Assembly: GCA_030594665.1 (NCBI GenBank)
Contig: JAUVET010000087.1
Location: 1 to 6,432, forward strand
Direction of reading: 5' to 3'
From: Methanosarcinaceae archaeon
GTDB taxonomy: Archaea; Halobacteriota; Methanosarcinia; Methanosarcinales; Methanosarcinaceae
DNA: 6,432 nucleotides
A program made the translations under genes and the position numbers. The stretch's first letter is position 1. Each line of letters starts with the position of its first letter. Shown piece by piece: positions 5,403 through 6,432 of the stretch. The notes under the pieces were generated by a model. That model ran no database searches, was not told where the DNA came from, and worked only from the letters and a program-made list of their open reading frames with translations.

Positions 5403-6011
5403 CTATTCTAAAATTGTATGTCTGGACTTCAGATCGTCCTCGGATGCACCTGTAATTGATATCAATTCAGCAATAATAGCATCCAAGAACACGAGGGTTG
5501 TGATCTCAAATGATGTCCCGAGCGGTGTTAAGTGTGAATACTCACCGCGCATGTGTCTCTCAAGATATCCTCCTGCATCTTCCTTTGTCCTGCCAGGGAT
5601 CAGGGCAATTGTATTTGACAATTTCCCAAGCGTTGACTCCCTGTTAGACGTTACGGTTATCAGTGTTGCCCCGATCTCCTTTGTGATCTTTCCAAGATCT
5701 GATATTGAGCGCGTCTCACCTGAACCCGATATTGCAACCACAACATCATTATCCTTAACAGCCGGTGTAGTGGATTCTCCCACTACATAGACGCTAAATC
5801 CAAGATGCATAAGCCTCATCGCAAATGCTTTTGCAACCAGACCGGAGCGTCCGGCACCCATAACAAAGATACAATTTGCATTTAGTAAATCGGCAAGCAT
5901 CTTCTTGATATTATCCACTTCGAGTTCATTGACTACGCCGTGGATGTGTTTTGACATAAGTTCCATTGATGATAATAGATTATTACAGTCGGTTTTGGGT
6001 AATTCTCTCAT
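5403..6011 (-). CDS. hxlB: 6-phospho-3-hexuloisomerase (SIS domain)
   Basis: A 202-residue SIS-domain sugar isomerase that interconverts 3-hexulose 6-phosphate and fructose 6-phosphate. In methanogens it works with 3-hexulose-6-phosphate synthase (often fused to Fae) in the reversed ribulose monophosphate route, supplying pentose phosphates in place of the oxidative branch. Numbered from 6011, motifs are GAGRSG (52-57), AMRLMHLGF (64-72), VVGESTTPA (76-84), SGSGET (95-100) and PLGTSFE (163-169) with a conserved Glu. The end KSRHTILE resembles the RHCNLL end I recall for the M. jannaschii enzyme MJ1247. I chose ATG 6011 because AGAGG lies 7 bases upstream and the N-terminus then matches MJ1247 in length. 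The ATG at 6044 would add 11 residues and would be nearly leaderless. First gene of a pair with the aminotransferase. Confidence 0.93.
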   Translation of the reverse strand: MRELPKTDCNNLLSSMELMSKHIHGVVNELEVDNIKKMLADLLNANCIFVMGAGRSGLVAKAFAMRLMHLGFSVYVVGESTTPAVKDNDVVVAISGSGETRSISDLGKITKEIGATLITVTSNRESTLGKLSNTIALIPGRTKEDAGGYLERHMRGEYSHLTPLGTSFEITTLVFLDAIIAELISITGASEDDLKSRHTILE

Positions 6012-6018
6012 TAATTTT

Positions 6019-6024
6019 CCTCTT
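6019..6024 (-). promoter_or_regulatory. Ribosome binding site favouring the hxlB start at 6011
   Basis: AAGAGG on the minus strand lies 7 bases before the ATG at 6011. No comparable site precedes the alternative ATG at 6044. Confidence 0.65.
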
Positions 6025-6070
6025 TGATCGATCAGTGTTTGCATAATGCGGATTTATCTGTTGAATTTGA

Positions 6071-6080
6071 TTTATAAAAT
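6071..6080 (-). promoter_or_regulatory. TATA box for the hxlB-aminotransferase operon
   Basis: ATTTTATAAA on the minus strand predicts transcription from about 6049. That gives a leader of about 38 bases to the ATG at 6011, or about 5 bases if translation began at 6044. Confidence 0.5.
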
Positions 6081-6115
6081 TGTGTATAAGAAGTAGATCT
6101 AACCTTAGCCTTAAG

Positions 6116-6121
6116 AAAAAA
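6116..6121 (-). terminator. T6 tract after the right-edge gene
   Basis: Six T on the minus strand directly follow the stop codon of the partial gene, fitting an archaeal U-tract terminator. It lies about 40 bp before the hxlB TATA box. Confidence 0.45.
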
Positions 6122-6123
6122 CT

Positions 6124-6432
6124 CTACTTGTCCTTACCTTCATCTTTATATTTCACCTGTTTAAGATTCCATCCATCTATATTACTAAGTTTGTCATATA
6201 GCAACACAATGTCCGCATCATTACCAGTCCAGTATATGTCAATGTTAACGTTTTTGTTCTTAAGTTCTTTGCTGATATCTTCTGCAAAATGAAAAAGCGC
6301 TGTCATGCTACTGAATGGAACATTGAATGTTGTCCTGTATCCATTGTCCGTTTTAGCATAGGACACAAGAACATACCCATGACTTTCATATTCGGCGATC
6401 TCCTCAAAAGGACAAACAATATCACATTCATG
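6124..6432 (-). CDS. Unrecognised protein, C-terminal part (5' end outside window)
   Basis: The frame is open from the right edge to a TAG at 6124-6126, giving 102 residues. The GTG at 6366 is not a credible start: the 22 codons before it read as ordinary protein (HECDIVCPFEEIAEYESHGY), continuing LVSYAKTDNGY. I do not recognise the family. Visible features are two Cys near the left end of the fragment (positions 3 and 7), an alternation of predicted strands and an amphipathic helix (SSMTALFHFAEDISKELKNK), a segment NVNIDIYWTGNDADIVLLYD, and a Lys/Asp-rich tail. There is no membrane segment, so it is probably a soluble alpha/beta protein. It runs in the same direction as hxlB, but a T-tract and a separate TATA box lie between them, so it is probably its own unit. 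Confidence 0.75.
   Translation of the reverse strand, partial: HECDIVCPFEEIAEYESHGYVLVSYAKTDNGYRTTFNVPFSSMTALFHFAEDISKELKNKNVNIDIYWTGNDADIVLLYDKLSNIDGWNLKQVKYKDEGKDK

Noticed and set aside
1..6432. CRISPR array, insertion sequence, prophage or defence genes
   Set aside because: No spaced direct repeats, transposase or integrase motifs, or terminal repeats were seen. The genes are mostly of recognised housekeeping or regulatory families.

Overview
The window looks like chromosome of a methanogenic archaeon, most likely of the Methanosarcinaceae (Methanolobus/Methanococcoides-like). This is inferred from gene content: an archaeal two-subunit-type 3-isopropylmalate dehydratase/homoaconitase large chain, an MJ1316/DUF504 protein, a winged-helix regulator with C-terminal CBS domains, a short archaeal Nog1 GTPase and a 6-phospho-3-hexuloisomerase. 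The signals also fit: TATA boxes about 25 bp before predicted starts, some very short leaders, GGAG/AGAGG/GGTG ribosome sites and U-tract terminators. The DNA is moderately AT-rich, with strongly AT-rich intergenic regions. No rRNA, tRNA, CRISPR array, insertion sequence or phage gene is visible.

Layout. 1-647 (+) is the 3' part of the isopropylmalate dehydratase/homoaconitase large subunit, ending in a hairpin plus T-tract. It converges on a stand-alone CBS-pair protein (737-1147, -). That gene diverges, across an AT-rich promoter region with a dyad, from a small MJ1316/DUF504 protein (1280-1549, +) and hisE (1594-1893, +). hisE converges on a winged-helix/CBS regulator (2006-2881, -). A 373-bp non-genic stretch follows (2882-3254) with two good TATA elements and a 26-codon reading frame that fits a leaderless transcript. 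Then come a Nog1-type GTPase (3255-4262, +) and, convergent with it, a tightly coupled pair on the minus strand: hexuloisomerase (5403-6011) followed by a class I aminotransferase (4277-5389). The window ends in an unrecognised gene running in from the right edge (6124-6432, -).

Functionally this is mostly housekeeping: leucine or coenzyme B chain elongation, histidine synthesis, pentose phosphate supply by the reversed ribulose monophosphate route, amino acid transamination and ribosome assembly. Two CBS-domain proteins, probable nucleotide-responsive sensors, lie among them. I see no obvious new multi-gene system. The best leads are small: (1) the leaderless 26-codon Cys/Arg-rich frame before the Nog1 gene, (2) a Cys-rich open extension past hisE behind an A AAA AAG slippery heptamer, and (3) a dyad with mutually exclusive pairings in the leader of the CBS-pair gene.
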